Of a stretch of 40,738 bases of DNA, positions 31,458 through 39,436 are shown in pieces. Source of the DNA: Paractinoplanes ferrugineus (GTDB lineage: Bacteria; Actinomycetota; Actinomycetes; Mycobacteriales; Micromonosporaceae); contig NZ_BOMM01000015.1 in the NCBI RefSeq assembly GCF_016862195.1, positions 1 to 40,738 on the forward strand, in the 5' to 3' direction. The notes under the pieces are model-generated. The model searched no databases. It was not told the DNA's origin and saw only the letters and a program-made list of their open reading frames with translations. Within the stretch, counting starts at the first letter, position 1. Each line of letters opens with the position of its first letter. Both the position numbers and the translations under genes were made by a program.

Positions 31458-32339
31458 TCAGAAGTCCAGACCGGTCAATCCGCCGAGCAGGCCGTGCCCG
31501 TCCTGGCCGTGAGCCGGGTCGGTCGTGCCGGTCGCACCCGTGACACCACCGAGCACACCGGACACGGTGTGGTCGACGCCGGCGATGGTGCTGTGCACGG
31601 CACTGCCGTCGGGCAGAAGACCACCCGTCACGTCCGAGCCGAGCACGGGACCGACGATCGAAGAGGTTGCCCCGTGCACCCCGGAAACGTCAAGGTCGAA
31701 CGAACCGGGCAAGCCGGTCACCGTGTTCACGGTGGCGTCCAGCGAGCCGCTCACCCCGGCCGACACGTGCGGAACGAGATTGTCGGTGCCGTACGTAACG
31801 TCGGTCACGGCGTGCTCGACAGGCGTGGTCAGTCCGCCGGTCACCCCGGCCGTCACGCCGCCGTGCACGACCGCGTCGAGCCCCGCCGCCGGGTCGTGGT
31901 CGACGGTCACGCCCCCGGTGCCGAACAGCCCGCCGGTGGATAGGCCGAGACCACCGTCGAGCACTCCGGACACCAGATGGTCGGCGGTGACCGTGACCGC
32001 GCCCGCCGCCGCGACGTTCAGATCACCGGTGACGTGCGAGGCCGTGCCGCCCAGCTGCGCCGTGATGGTCTGCAGGTGCGCAGCCGCTCCGGCGATGTCC
32101 AGGTTGGCCACCCCGGTGGTCAGGCTGTCGACCTGGGCCAGGCCGTCGATGCTGTGCAGCCCGTTGAGCGGGGCGAAGTCGAGCACCAGGGGCAGCACGT
32201 CCTGCACGTCCGCGGCGGTCACCTCACCGAGGCCGGCCTCCTGCAGGGTGCCGTGCGGGTCGATCTCGAACGCGTCCCGGGCGACCGGGTCGTAGATCAG
32301 GTTGAGGACGAAGTCCTGCAACGTCGGGGATGACTCCAT
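31458..32339 (-). CDS. iniB: IniB-like protein
   Basis: 293 residues. The N-terminal domain (TLQDFVLNLIYDPVARDAF, GLGEVTAADVQDVLPLVLDF) matches the conserved start of IniB-type proteins. The rest is a low-complexity Gly/Val/Thr/Asp-rich stretch made of imperfect repeats (VSGVLDGGLGLSTGGLFGTG, VTAGVTGGLTTPVEHAV, TVSGVLGGVTGATG). There is no signal peptide or membrane helix. IniB is the first gene of the envelope-stress operon; its function is unknown, with suggestions of a wall-associated glycine-rich protein. AGGAGA precedes ATG 32339. Lower-charge repetitive composition differs sharply from the flanking GTPase genes but fits the family. Confidence 0.82.
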   Translation of the reverse strand: MESSPTLQDFVLNLIYDPVARDAFEIDPHGTLQEAGLGEVTAADVQDVLPLVLDFAPLNGLHSIDGLAQVDSLTTGVANLDIAGAAAHLQTITAQLGGTASHVTGDLNVAAAGAVTVTADHLVSGVLDGGLGLSTGGLFGTGGVTVDHDPAAGLDAVVHGGVTAGVTGGLTTPVEHAVTDVTYGTDNLVPHVSAGVSGSLDATVNTVTGLPGSFDLDVSGVHGATSSIVGPVLGSDVTGGLLPDGSAVHSTIAGVDHTVSGVLGGVTGATGTTDPAHGQDGHGLLGGLTGLDF

Positions 32340-32426
32340 GGGCGAGGTCTCCTAACTGGCACGAATAGCGTCCGGAGCGGCGGACCGCCCGGCGTGCCGA
32401 TGACGTTATGGGCCGGCGACGGACCC

Positions 32427-32507
32427 GGGGATCGGGGATCGGTCCCCCTTTGGCGATTAGGGGATCGGTGCGGGACCCTCGTGCGGCGTTGGGGGATTAG
32501 GGGATCG
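32427..32507. promoter_or_regulatory. Four GGGGATCG boxes in the iniBAC/regulator divergent promoter
   Basis: GGGGATCG occurs at 32427-32434, 32434-32441, 32460-32467 and 32500-32507, all on the plus strand. The last two lie within an exact 13-base repeat GATTAGGGGATCG (32455-32467 and 32495-32507) spaced 40 bases, close to four helical turns. A GGGGA/TCCCC inverted repeat (32434-32447) overlaps the second box. The 246-base region serves both iniB (start 32339) and the Hsp70-like operon (start 32586, GAGGAG upstream). These boxes are the best candidates for binding by the LuxR/IniR-like protein; binding is inference. Confidence 0.6.
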
Positions 32508-32585
32508 AGGCGCGTGATTTTGGGGGAAGACCCCCACATGCCCGGTCTGGTACGAACATGACGTCCCTGAAACGAGGAGCTCCAC

Positions 32586-33701
32586 GTGCCGTACCTGCTG
32601 GGTGTCGACATCGGATCCGGATCCACCCGGACCGCGGTGTGCCGACGTGCGTCCGACCTGGCCGGTTGGGGTCCACCCGAGCCGGTGCGGTCCGACGTGC
32701 CACCCGCCGTGGGCGGTTTGTTCCGCCGCTGCGGCGACGAGGTCCCGGTCTACACCGACGAGCTGTTCGTGACGCCGCAGGCCCTCCTCGTCGAACAGGC
32801 CCGCGCCGCCGCCGACGCGGTGTGGGCGCGCGAGCAGGAGGGGCCCGAGCGGTTCGCCCTGGCCTACCCGACGACCTGGGGCGCGGGCCGGCGGGGGCAG
32901 CTGCGCGCCGCGCTCGACGAGGCCGGCATGAGCGACGTGGTGCTGATGACCCGCGCCCGCGCCGTGGTCGAGCGCCACCGGGCCATCGGCCGGCGCCTCG
33001 ACGAGGGCCGGCCGGTGGCGATCTGCCGCATCGGCGGGCTCGGCACCGAGGTCTCGGTGGTCATCCCGGGCGAGCCGGGCCGCCTCGAGCTGCTCGCCGC
33101 GACCGAGGACACCGAGGTCGGCGGCGACGACCTGGCCGAGGGCGGGCCGGCCGAGGGCCGCGCGGTCATGGCCGTGGTCCTCGACCAGCTGCGGCGCACC
33201 GCGCGCGCCGGCGGCGCCGACCTCGCCGACCTGGCCGCGGTGCTGCTGGCCGGCGGCGGCACGACCCGGCCGATCGTGACCGAGGTGCTGGCCGAGGCGG
33301 TGGCGGCGCCGGTGCTGCGCGACGACGACCCCCGGCAGACCATCGCGTGCGGCGCCGCAGCGTCGCTGCGACCCCCGTCCACCACCCCGAGACGGCCCGC
33401 GCCTCAGCCGCTCGCCCTGCCCACCGACCTCGTGCCGGCCCTCCGCGCCCCAGCCGGCCCGCCCCTCAACGGCGCAGCCGGACCGACCTCCCTCGCTGCG
33501 GCCGGGCCGACCTCTCGCGGCGCAGCCGGGCCGACCTCTCGCGGCGCAGCCGGGCCGACCTCTCGCGGCGCGGCCGGGCCGACCGTGAGCGGCGCGGCCG
33601 GGCCGATCGTGAGTGGGCCTGCCGACGCTGCCGCCGGGCCCGGTGCGCCGCCGCCCCGCCCGCCGCTGCACGTCGCGGGTCCGGAGATGAGGCAGCGATG
33701 A
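32586..33701 (+). CDS. Hsp70-like actin-fold ATPase, truncated and with Ala/Gly/Pro-rich tail
   Basis: 371 residues from GTG 32586. The actin/Hsp70 nucleotide-binding fold is recognisable: phosphate-1 loop LLGVDIGSGSTRTAV, AYPTTWG, ARAVVERHR, a phosphate-2 region ICRIGGLGTEVSVV (Asp normally before GGG is missing) and adenosine motif VLLAGGGTTRPIV. It is shorter than DnaK, lacks a substrate-binding domain and ends in a low-complexity tail made of a 24-base repeat (about residues 298-345). Its stop overlaps the regulator's ATG (ATGA), so it is expressed with it. A signalling or scaffold role at the head of the IniR-like/conservon operon is inference; catalytic turnover is doubtful. Confidence 0.85.
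   Translation: MPYLLGVDIGSGSTRTAVCRRASDLAGWGPPEPVRSDVPPAVGGLFRRCGDEVPVYTDELFVTPQALLVEQARAAADAVWAREQEGPERFALAYPTTWGAGRRGQLRAALDEAGMSDVVLMTRARAVVERHRAIGRRLDEGRPVAICRIGGLGTEVSVVIPGEPGRLELLAATEDTEVGGDDLAEGGPAEGRAVMAVVLDQLRRTARAGGADLADLAAVLLAGGGTTRPIVTEVLAEAVAAPVLRDDDPRQTIACGAAASLRPPSTTPRRPAPQPLALPTDLVPALRAPAGPPLNGAAGPTSLAAAGPTSRGAAGPTSRGAAGPTSRGAAGPTVSGAAGPIVSGPADAAAGPGAPPPRPPLHVAGPEMRQR
33477..33620 (+). repeat. Six 24-base in-frame repeats in the Hsp70-like gene
   Basis: Six contiguous 24-base units start at 33477, 33501, 33525, 33549, 33573 and 33597. Units two to four are nearly identical; the others diverge. They encode octapeptides AAGPTSRG / AAGPTVSG. The period keeps frame and extends the tail beyond the ATPase fold. 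Confidence 0.93.
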
Positions 33702-36226
33702 GCCAGGCCGGCGAGCTGCTGCGCGACGCCCGCGCCGAACCCACCGCGCCGATCACCGCCGCCGTCTGCGCGCCCGGCGGCTTCGGCAAGTCGACCCTGC
33801 TCGACGAGCTCGCCCAGGTCACCGACGCCCTCCTGGTCGACGACGCCCACCACCTCTGCGACCAGCGACTGCACGAGCTGATCGCGATCGCGGAGCGGCC
33901 CGGCGCGCGGCTGATCGTGGCCTACCGCCCCTGGCCGCGCCCCGCTCCCCTGGCCCGGCTCACCGAGCTGCTGCGACGCAGCCGGCCGGTCGTCACGCTC
34001 GCGCCGCTGACGGCCGACCGCATCCCCGACGTGCCGGCCGGGCTGGCCGAATTCGTCACCGCGTTCACCTGTGGCGTCCCGCGCTACGTCAGCCGACTCG
34101 TGTCCACCCTGACCGGCCCGCAGCCACCGGCCCGGGTGCCGGCCGCGGCCCTCGCCCCGTTCGCGCCGGAACTCGACGAGCTCGGCGCCGACCTGCGCAC
34201 CCTGCTGCTGGCGGTCGAGGCCGGCGGCCACTTCGACCTGATCGCCGCCCTGCTCGGCCGCGACCAACAGTCGATGTCCGAGCTGGTCGTGGCCGCCCAG
34301 GCCACCGGCATGCTCACCGCCGACGGCCGCCTGGTGCCGCTCGCCCGCTACGCGATCGCCGCCCTGGGCCCGATCGGCCAGCGCGTCGGCGTCCGCAGTC
34401 GCATGGCCGAACTGCAGCTGGCCCGCGGCGGCCCCGTCCTCCCGCTGGTGCGCCACCTCCTCGCCGAGCCCCCGGCCGCGAGCCGGGCCCCCGAAGCCGC
34501 CGGCCCCGGCGCCTACCCCGGCCCCGGCCCCGCCGATGGTCACGGCCCCGGGACGGCGGGGGGTGCCGGGCTCGGGCAAACCGGCAACGCCGGACTCGGG
34601 CAGGTTGGCGGCGCCGGACTCGGGCAGGTTGGCGGCGCCGGACTCGGGCAGGTTGGCGGCGCCGGACTCGGGCCGGCCTTCGAGGCCGCCGGGGAGGAAG
34701 CGCTGCACGACGATCCGGCCCTGGCCGCGCGGCTCTTCGCGGCGGCTGCCGAGGCCGGGCGGCCCGCTGCCGCCCGGCGTGCGCTGGCCACCGCGCTCAC
34801 CGGTGACCTCGACCAGGCGGCCCGGCTGGCCGATCAGACGGTGGCCACCGGTGCGCCGGCTCAGCAGGCCGAGGCCGCCTACGTCGCGGCTGTCGCGATG
34901 GCTCACCGTGGCCAGCTCGACCGGGCCGCCGACCTGCTGCGCTGGGCCGGTCCCGGGCCCGGCGCCGGCTTCCGCGCCGTCGCCCTCGCCGCGGTCGGGC
35001 GGCCCATCGACCCGGACGAGGCGCAGGACGGGCCGCCGACCCTGCTGCACTCCACGGCCGGGCTGATGGCCCGGGGCGTACGCGAATCACTCACCGACGC
35101 CCCAGCCGGCGCCTTGTCCACACTGGTCCAGGCGTCCGCCCTGCTGGAGCCGGCCGGTTCCGGGGTGCTGCTGCCGGACAGTCCGGCCGCCCTCGCCGCG
35201 CTGGTCGCCCTGCACGGTGCGGACCTCGACGTCGCCGAGGCCACGCTCGACCGCGCCCTGCGCACCGGCCTGGGCGGCCCGCTGCTGGTCCCCCGCCACC
35301 TGCTGCTGCACGCCTGGTGCCGCATGCTGCGCGGCCGGCTGTCCGCCGCCGGCCGGCTGGTCACCGAGGCGGCCGCACCGATCGGCCCGGAGCGCCACCC
35401 CGCGGCCGGTGGGCGGGATCGGCTCTTCGCCGCCGGCCTTCGGGTGGGGCTGGCCCGGCGGGACAGCGACCTCGTCGGGTTGCGCGCGATCTGGCCGGAC
35501 GCCTGTCAGGTGCTGATCGGCCAGCCGGTCGACCTCTTCATGTTGCTGCCGCTCGGTGAGCTGGCCGTCGCGGCGGCGCGGCTGGGCGAGCACCGCCGGG
35601 TCGCCACCCACCTGACCGAGGCCGAGAGACTGCTCCGGCAGCTCGGTGAGCCGCCCCTGTGGAGCGCGCCGCTGCACTGGAGCCGGTTGCACGCGGCGAT
35701 CCTGGCCGAGGAGACCGCCGAAGCGGAGCGCCACGCCGAGGCGCTGGACCGGTTAAGTGACGCCGGTCCATACCCGGCGGCGCTGGCCTCGGCCGCACAT
35801 GGTTGGCTCGCTGTGCTCACCGAACGGATCGATGCCGGTCAGGTCGAGCCGGCCGCGCGTGGCCTCGCCGCGCTCGGGCTGGCTTGGGACGGGGCCCGGC
35901 TGGCCGGCCAGGCCGCGATCCGGACGACCGACCGCAAGGCGATGGCGCTGCTGCTCGACTGCGCCCGCGCCCTGCAGGGCCGGTCGTCCACGGCGGAGCC
36001 CGGGGAACCGGTGGAGCAGCTGCTCAGCGAACGAGAACGGGAGGTGGCCGCGCTGGTGCTGGCCGGCATGACCTACAAGCAGGTGGCGGACAAGCTGTAC
36101 CTTTCGGCCAAGACCGTAGAACACCACATCGCCCGCATTCGGCAACGGCTCGGCTGCACCGACCGCCGGGAGTTGCTGGCACGCCTGCGCGAGTTGCTGG
36201 CCGAGACCCCGGGAGCAGTGGCATGA
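33698..36226 (+). CDS. LuxR-family ATPase regulator, IniR/MalT-like
   Basis: 842 residues from ATG 33698 (ATGA overlap). An N-terminal STAND/AAA-type ATPase: Walker A CAPGGFGKST (Lys31), Walker B ALLVDDAHH. A long helical-repeat sensor region of TPR character (RHLLLHAWCRMLRGRLSAAG, ALDRLSDAGPYPAALASAAHGW) follows. The C-terminal LuxR helix-turn-helix is at about 776-842 (LSEREREVAALVLAGMTYKQVADKLYLSAKTVEHH). Size and layout match mycobacterial Rv0339c (IniR), the MalT-type activator encoded next to iniBAC and linked to trehalose sensing. Its place directly divergent from iniBAC makes it the probable iniBAC regulator. A 24-base repeat array sits mid-protein (about 298-328). The first overlap continues into CvnA. 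Confidence 0.88.
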   Translation: MSQAGELLRDARAEPTAPITAAVCAPGGFGKSTLLDELAQVTDALLVDDAHHLCDQRLHELIAIAERPGARLIVAYRPWPRPAPLARLTELLRRSRPVVTLAPLTADRIPDVPAGLAEFVTAFTCGVPRYVSRLVSTLTGPQPPARVPAAALAPFAPELDELGADLRTLLLAVEAGGHFDLIAALLGRDQQSMSELVVAAQATGMLTADGRLVPLARYAIAALGPIGQRVGVRSRMAELQLARGGPVLPLVRHLLAEPPAASRAPEAAGPGAYPGPGPADGHGPGTAGGAGLGQTGNAGLGQVGGAGLGQVGGAGLGQVGGAGLGPAFEAAGEEALHDDPALAARLFAAAAEAGRPAAARRALATALTGDLDQAARLADQTVATGAPAQQAEAAYVAAVAMAHRGQLDRAADLLRWAGPGPGAGFRAVALAAVGRPIDPDEAQDGPPTLLHSTAGLMARGVRESLTDAPAGALSTLVQASALLEPAGSGVLLPDSPAALAALVALHGADLDVAEATLDRALRTGLGGPLLVPRHLLLHAWCRMLRGRLSAAGRLVTEAAAPIGPERHPAAGGRDRLFAAGLRVGLARRDSDLVGLRAIWPDACQVLIGQPVDLFMLLPLGELAVAAARLGEHRRVATHLTEAERLLRQLGEPPLWSAPLHWSRLHAAILAEETAEAERHAEALDRLSDAGPYPAALASAAHGWLAVLTERIDAGQVEPAARGLAALGLAWDGARLAGQAAIRTTDRKAMALLLDCARALQGRSSTAEPGEPVEQLLSEREREVAALVLAGMTYKQVADKLYLSAKTVEHHIARIRQRLGCTDRRELLARLRELLAETPGAVA
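34589..34680 (+). repeat. 24-base perfect tandem repeat in the LuxR-family gene
   Basis: Three identical 24-base units start at 34589, 34613 and 34637, with a partial fourth at 34661 and a diverged copy before them. They encode AGLGQVGG octapeptides, forming a Gly-rich linker between the ATPase part and the helical-repeat region. Perfect identity suggests recent expansion. Confidence 0.94.
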
Positions 36227-37923
36227 AACGCTGGGGCGCGGGCCTCGGGCTGCTCGTCCTGCTCTGGATCGCGGCCGCCACGCCCGCCGTGAGCGCTGCC
36301 CTCGACCAGATCCGGGAGCGGTCGACGGCCGGCGAGATCGGGCACGCGGTCGACGGCGTCGTGGTCGCGCTGCAGGCCGAGCGACGGCTGGCGGCCACGT
36401 TCCGGACCGGGGGTGACATCGCGCCGGGGACCGCGCAGCGTGGTCGCACCGATCAGGCACGTACGGCCCTGGCGAAGGCTCGCGACGGCCGGTTCGTCAC
36501 CGCCGAGGCGGGCCGGGAGGTCGACGAGCTACTGCGCCGGCTCAGTGGCCTCGACCCGCTGCGCGCCCAGGTCGACGGGGGTCTCGCGGCACGGGCCGAC
36601 GTCGTCGCCGGGTACACCCGGATCATCGCGGCCGGGCTCGGCGCACCGTGGCTGCCCTCGTCGCAGACCCTCGGGGCGCTCGGCCGGGCCCGGGAGGCGC
36701 TGTGCGAGGAGGACGCGCTGATCACCGGCGCGCTCGCGACGACCGGGGTCACCGAGACCGACCGGCTGCGGCTGGGTGCGCTCACCGGCGTACGTCAAGC
36801 GTGGCTGACCGACGCCGGAGCCGACGCCGATCTCGACGCCGCGGCCTACCGCCGGCTTCAGGCCGTGGAGCGGCAGATCCTGAAGCCCGCCCCGGTGACG
36901 CCGGCCGGCTGGACCGCCGCGGTCGACCCCGCGGTCGCCGACCTGCGTGCCGCCGAGTCCGGCGCGGACCGGGAGATGCTGGCCGCCACCAGCGGTTCCA
37001 TCACCGCGATCCTCTACGCGGGGCTGATCGCCGGCGTCGGGTTGATCGCCGTGATCGGCGTGTTCCTGCTGGCTCGCCGCACCGCGCCGGAGCTGCGCCG
37101 GGCGCCCGCCGTCGCGCCGGCCCGCGCGGACGGCCGCCCGGCACGCGAGGAACTGCTGCTCGACCTGCATCGCCGCAGCCAGCGCCTGGTGCATCGGCAG
37201 CTGCGTCTGCTCGACACGATGGAGCGGCGGCAGTCCGACGACGAGACGCTCGGTGACCTGTTCCGGGCCGACAACCTCGCCACCCGCCTGCGGCGCAACG
37301 TGGAGAAGGCGATCACGCTGGCCGGTGGCACGCCGGGGCGGCGCTGGCGGCGGCCCATGCCGGTGGTCGAGGTGGTTCGCGGCGCCGCCGCCGAGATCGC
37401 CGATTACGTACGCGTGTCGACCGGCCGGGTGCAGCCGGCCGGGCTGGCCGGCAGCGCCGTGACCGACGTGATGCACCTGCTGGCCGAGTTGATCGAGAAC
37501 GCCACCACCTACTCGCCGCCGGAGACGCGCGTGCGGGTCGGCGGTGTGCGGGACGACGACGGCGGTTACACGTTCACCGTCTCCGACGTGGGCCCGGGCA
37601 TGAGTGATCTCGACCTGACGACCGCGGCCGGGGTGATGGCCGACGCGGAACCGCCGGCCGACGGGGTCTGGTGGGGTTTCCACGCGATCGGCCGGTTCGC
37701 GGCCCGGCAGAACATCGCGGTCCGGCTCCGGCCGGGCCCGGCGGGTGGCCTGATCGCCACCGTCACCCTGCCCGCCGATCTGATCACCGACCCCGCCGCC
37801 GCCGGCCCCGGACCGGACGCGCCGCCGCTGAGCCGGGTTGCCCGGATGCGCGCGCGGCTGAGCGATGTGACATCCCCGACCGTAGATCTTCCCGTGGTGG
37901 GCAGCAGACAGACGGAGGCATAG
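36223..37923 (+). CDS. Conservon sensor CvnA (nitrate-sensor/NIT-like histidine-kinase-fold protein)
   Basis: 566 residues from ATG 36223, overlapping the regulator stop (ATGA). A first membrane helix at about 6-24 and a second at about 266-288 bound a helical extracytoplasmic sensor of about 240 residues (VDGVVVALQAERRLAATF is typical of NIT domains). Inside come a helical dimerisation segment with no classic H-box SHELRTP (nearest HRRSQRLVHRQLRLLDTMERR), then a HATPase fold: LLAELIENATTYSPP (N-box), VSDVGPGMSD (G1) and GFHAIGRFAARQN. This is the CvnA architecture of Streptomyces conservons, where the ATPase is thought to act on downstream roadblock and DUF742 proteins rather than a response regulator. 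The tail is Pro-rich. Confidence 0.9.
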   Translation: MKRWGAGLGLLVLLWIAAATPAVSAALDQIRERSTAGEIGHAVDGVVVALQAERRLAATFRTGGDIAPGTAQRGRTDQARTALAKARDGRFVTAEAGREVDELLRRLSGLDPLRAQVDGGLAARADVVAGYTRIIAAGLGAPWLPSSQTLGALGRAREALCEEDALITGALATTGVTETDRLRLGALTGVRQAWLTDAGADADLDAAAYRRLQAVERQILKPAPVTPAGWTAAVDPAVADLRAAESGADREMLAATSGSITAILYAGLIAGVGLIAVIGVFLLARRTAPELRRAPAVAPARADGRPAREELLLDLHRRSQRLVHRQLRLLDTMERRQSDDETLGDLFRADNLATRLRRNVEKAITLAGGTPGRRWRRPMPVVEVVRGAAAEIADYVRVSTGRVQPAGLAGSAVTDVMHLLAELIENATTYSPPETRVRVGGVRDDDGGYTFTVSDVGPGMSDLDLTTAAGVMADAEPPADGVWWGFHAIGRFAARQNIAVRLRPGPAGGLIATVTLPADLITDPAAAGPGPDAPPLSRVARMRARLSDVTSPTVDLPVVGSRQTEA

Positions 37924-38330
37924 TGAACAGTCGTTTCCTCGCCGCGACGGGTGTCGGTCCGCTCCTCGACGAACTGGCCGCGGCGCTGCCCGGCACCGAG
38001 GCTGTCGTCCTGCTGTCCACCGACGGCCTGGAGCTGGCGATGGCGGCCTCCACCACCCCGGCGGCGGCCACCAATCTGGCCGCCGTGGCCGCGGGGCTGC
38101 ACGCCGTGGCCGAGGCGGCCAACCGCAACAACGGTGGCCGGCGGGTCGACCAGAGCCTGGTCGAGACCGACTACCGCATGCTGGTCGTGCTTCCGGTGGC
38201 GCCGGGCGCGCTGCTCGCCGTGCTGTTCGACGCGGTCAGCGACCTCGACGGCACCCGCACCAAGATCGCCTGGTTCGCCGACCGGCTGGGCATCCGGATG
38301 ACCCGAGCTGATCTGGTCCAGACGTCATGA
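37923..38330 (+). CDS. Roadblock/LC7-domain protein CvnB
   Basis: 135 residues. GTG 37923 shares a base with the CvnA stop (TAGTG), with GGAGG at about 37914-37918. The single roadblock/LC7 fold is clear: GVGPLLDELAAALPGTEAVVLLSTDGLELAMAAS, then TNLAAVAAGLHAVAEAAN, MLVVLPVAPGALLAVLFDA and the C-terminal helix KIAWFADRLGIRM. In conservons CvnB proteins pair with the GTPase CvnD and modulate it. Here no CvnD is present in the operon, so its partner is unclear. The stop overlaps the next ATG. Confidence 0.94.
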   Translation: MNSRFLAATGVGPLLDELAAALPGTEAVVLLSTDGLELAMAASTTPAAATNLAAVAAGLHAVAEAANRNNGGRRVDQSLVETDYRMLVVLPVAPGALLAVLFDAVSDLDGTRTKIAWFADRLGIRMTRADLVQTS

Positions 38331-38695
38331 CCACCGAGGACGTCTGGTACGACGCGGAGGCCGGGCCGCTGGTCCGGTTGTACGCGCTCACCGGTGGGCG
38401 GGCCGAGGTGCCGGCCGGCGACTTCACCCTCAACGCGATCGTGCAGCGGGTGCCGGAGAGCAGACCCGGCGGCGAGCTGTCGCACGAGCAGCAGACCATC
38501 GTCGGGCTGATCGACCGGCCGGTGTCGGTGTCCGAGATCGCGGCCCGGCTGGGTCTGCCGCTCGGCACCGTCCGGGTGATCCTCAGCGACCTGCGCGACG
38601 CCGGACTCGTGGCCGTCCCGCGGGGCCGGGACGCCGCCGAGGTGCCCACCATGAACCAACTTCAGCGGCTGCTGGCCGGCCTGAACAGCCTGTGA
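38327..38695 (+). CDS. DUF742 protein CvnC
   Basis: 122 residues from ATG 38327 (ATGA overlap with CvnB). The DUF742 pattern is complete: VRLYALTGGRAEV near the start, then ELSHEQQTIVGLIDRPVSVSEIAARLGLPLGTVRVILSDL with a winged-helix look, and GLVAVP toward the end. CvnC proteins are always found with CvnB and are thought to be adaptor or DNA/protein-binding components of the conservon. Usually the next gene is the GTPase CvnD; here a membrane CBM2-like gene follows after 15 bases. Confidence 0.94.
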   Translation: MTTEDVWYDAEAGPLVRLYALTGGRAEVPAGDFTLNAIVQRVPESRPGGELSHEQQTIVGLIDRPVSVSEIAARLGLPLGTVRVILSDLRDAGLVAVPRGRDAAEVPTMNQLQRLLAGLNSL

Positions 38696-38710
38696 ACCGG
38701 AGGACCACCG

Positions 38711-39436
38711 ATGACCCGCCGCTCCCCCTCGGTGGTGCTGCTGGACGCGATGCTCGGCTTCGCCACCCGCGTGCAGACGGCCAACCTGCCGGGCAGCGGT
38801 GGCGGTGAACGACGCGGCCGGGCCGCGATCGCCTGGCTGGTGGGCGGCACCCTGGTCGCGGTCGGCGGCACCGCGCTGCTGATCGGCGCCGTGCTGCGCG
38901 CCCCCGACGGTCTGACCGACCTGCCGCCCGGTGGCGTCGTGGCCGCGCCCGCGCCCAGCACCTCCGCGACCCCCGCGCCGCCGGTCGCCACCCGGTCGTC
39001 GGCCTCGGCCACGCCGAGCAGACCGGCCGGTTCCACGTCCGCGACGTCGCGCCCGCCGGAGAAAGCCGTGCCGAGCGTGCCCTCCGGTGGGCCGTCGGTG
39101 CCGGCCGGCGCCCATCTGAGCGCCGCCTTCTCGACTCCGGGCGGCCTGCTCGGCTATCGCGCCGAGGTGGAGGTGACCAGCGCGGGCCCGGCCACGGCGA
39201 ACGGCTGGCAGCTGACCGTCACCATGCCGCGCTCGACCCTGCAACTGTCGCCGGTGAGCGGGGCGACGGTGAAGCAGAACGGCACCGTGTGGACGTTCAC
39301 CCCGACCGACGACACCCGGCGGGTCCCGGCCGGTTCCACCGTGACGGTCGTCTTCGACGTGCTCGGCGCCACGCTGCTCGACGCGAAGCCGGCCGCGTGC
39401 GCCATCAACGGCGAAGCCTGCTCGGGCCTGACCTGA
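38711..39436 (+). CDS. Single-pass membrane protein with CBM2-like extracellular domain
   Basis: 241 residues from ATG 38711 with CGGAGG just upstream. A cytoplasmic N-terminus of about 40 residues leads to one helix (about 40-62, AIAWLVGGTLVAVGGTALLIGAV). A Ser/Thr/Pro linker of about 70 residues follows, then a C-terminal domain (LLGYRAEVEVTSAGPATANGWQLTVTM, SGATVKQNGTVWTFTPTDD, GSTVTVVFDVLG, ACAINGEAC). This follows the cellulose-binding module 2 pattern seen in the esterase at 18253, including strand order and terminal Cys pair, but without an obvious binding-face Trp set. It takes the place of CvnD as the last gene of the conservon operon. A wall-polysaccharide sensor is one possibility; the ligand is unknown. 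Confidence 0.85.
   Translation: MTRRSPSVVLLDAMLGFATRVQTANLPGSGGGERRGRAAIAWLVGGTLVAVGGTALLIGAVLRAPDGLTDLPPGGVVAAPAPSTSATPAPPVATRSSASATPSRPAGSTSATSRPPEKAVPSVPSGGPSVPAGAHLSAAFSTPGGLLGYRAEVEVTSAGPATANGWQLTVTMPRSTLQLSPVSGATVKQNGTVWTFTPTDDTRRVPAGSTVTVVFDVLGATLLDAKPAACAINGEACSGLT

Noticed and set aside
33477..34680. CRISPR-like array from regularly repeated 24-base units
   Set aside because: The units are contiguous without unique spacers and keep frame within coding sequence, so they are minisatellites.
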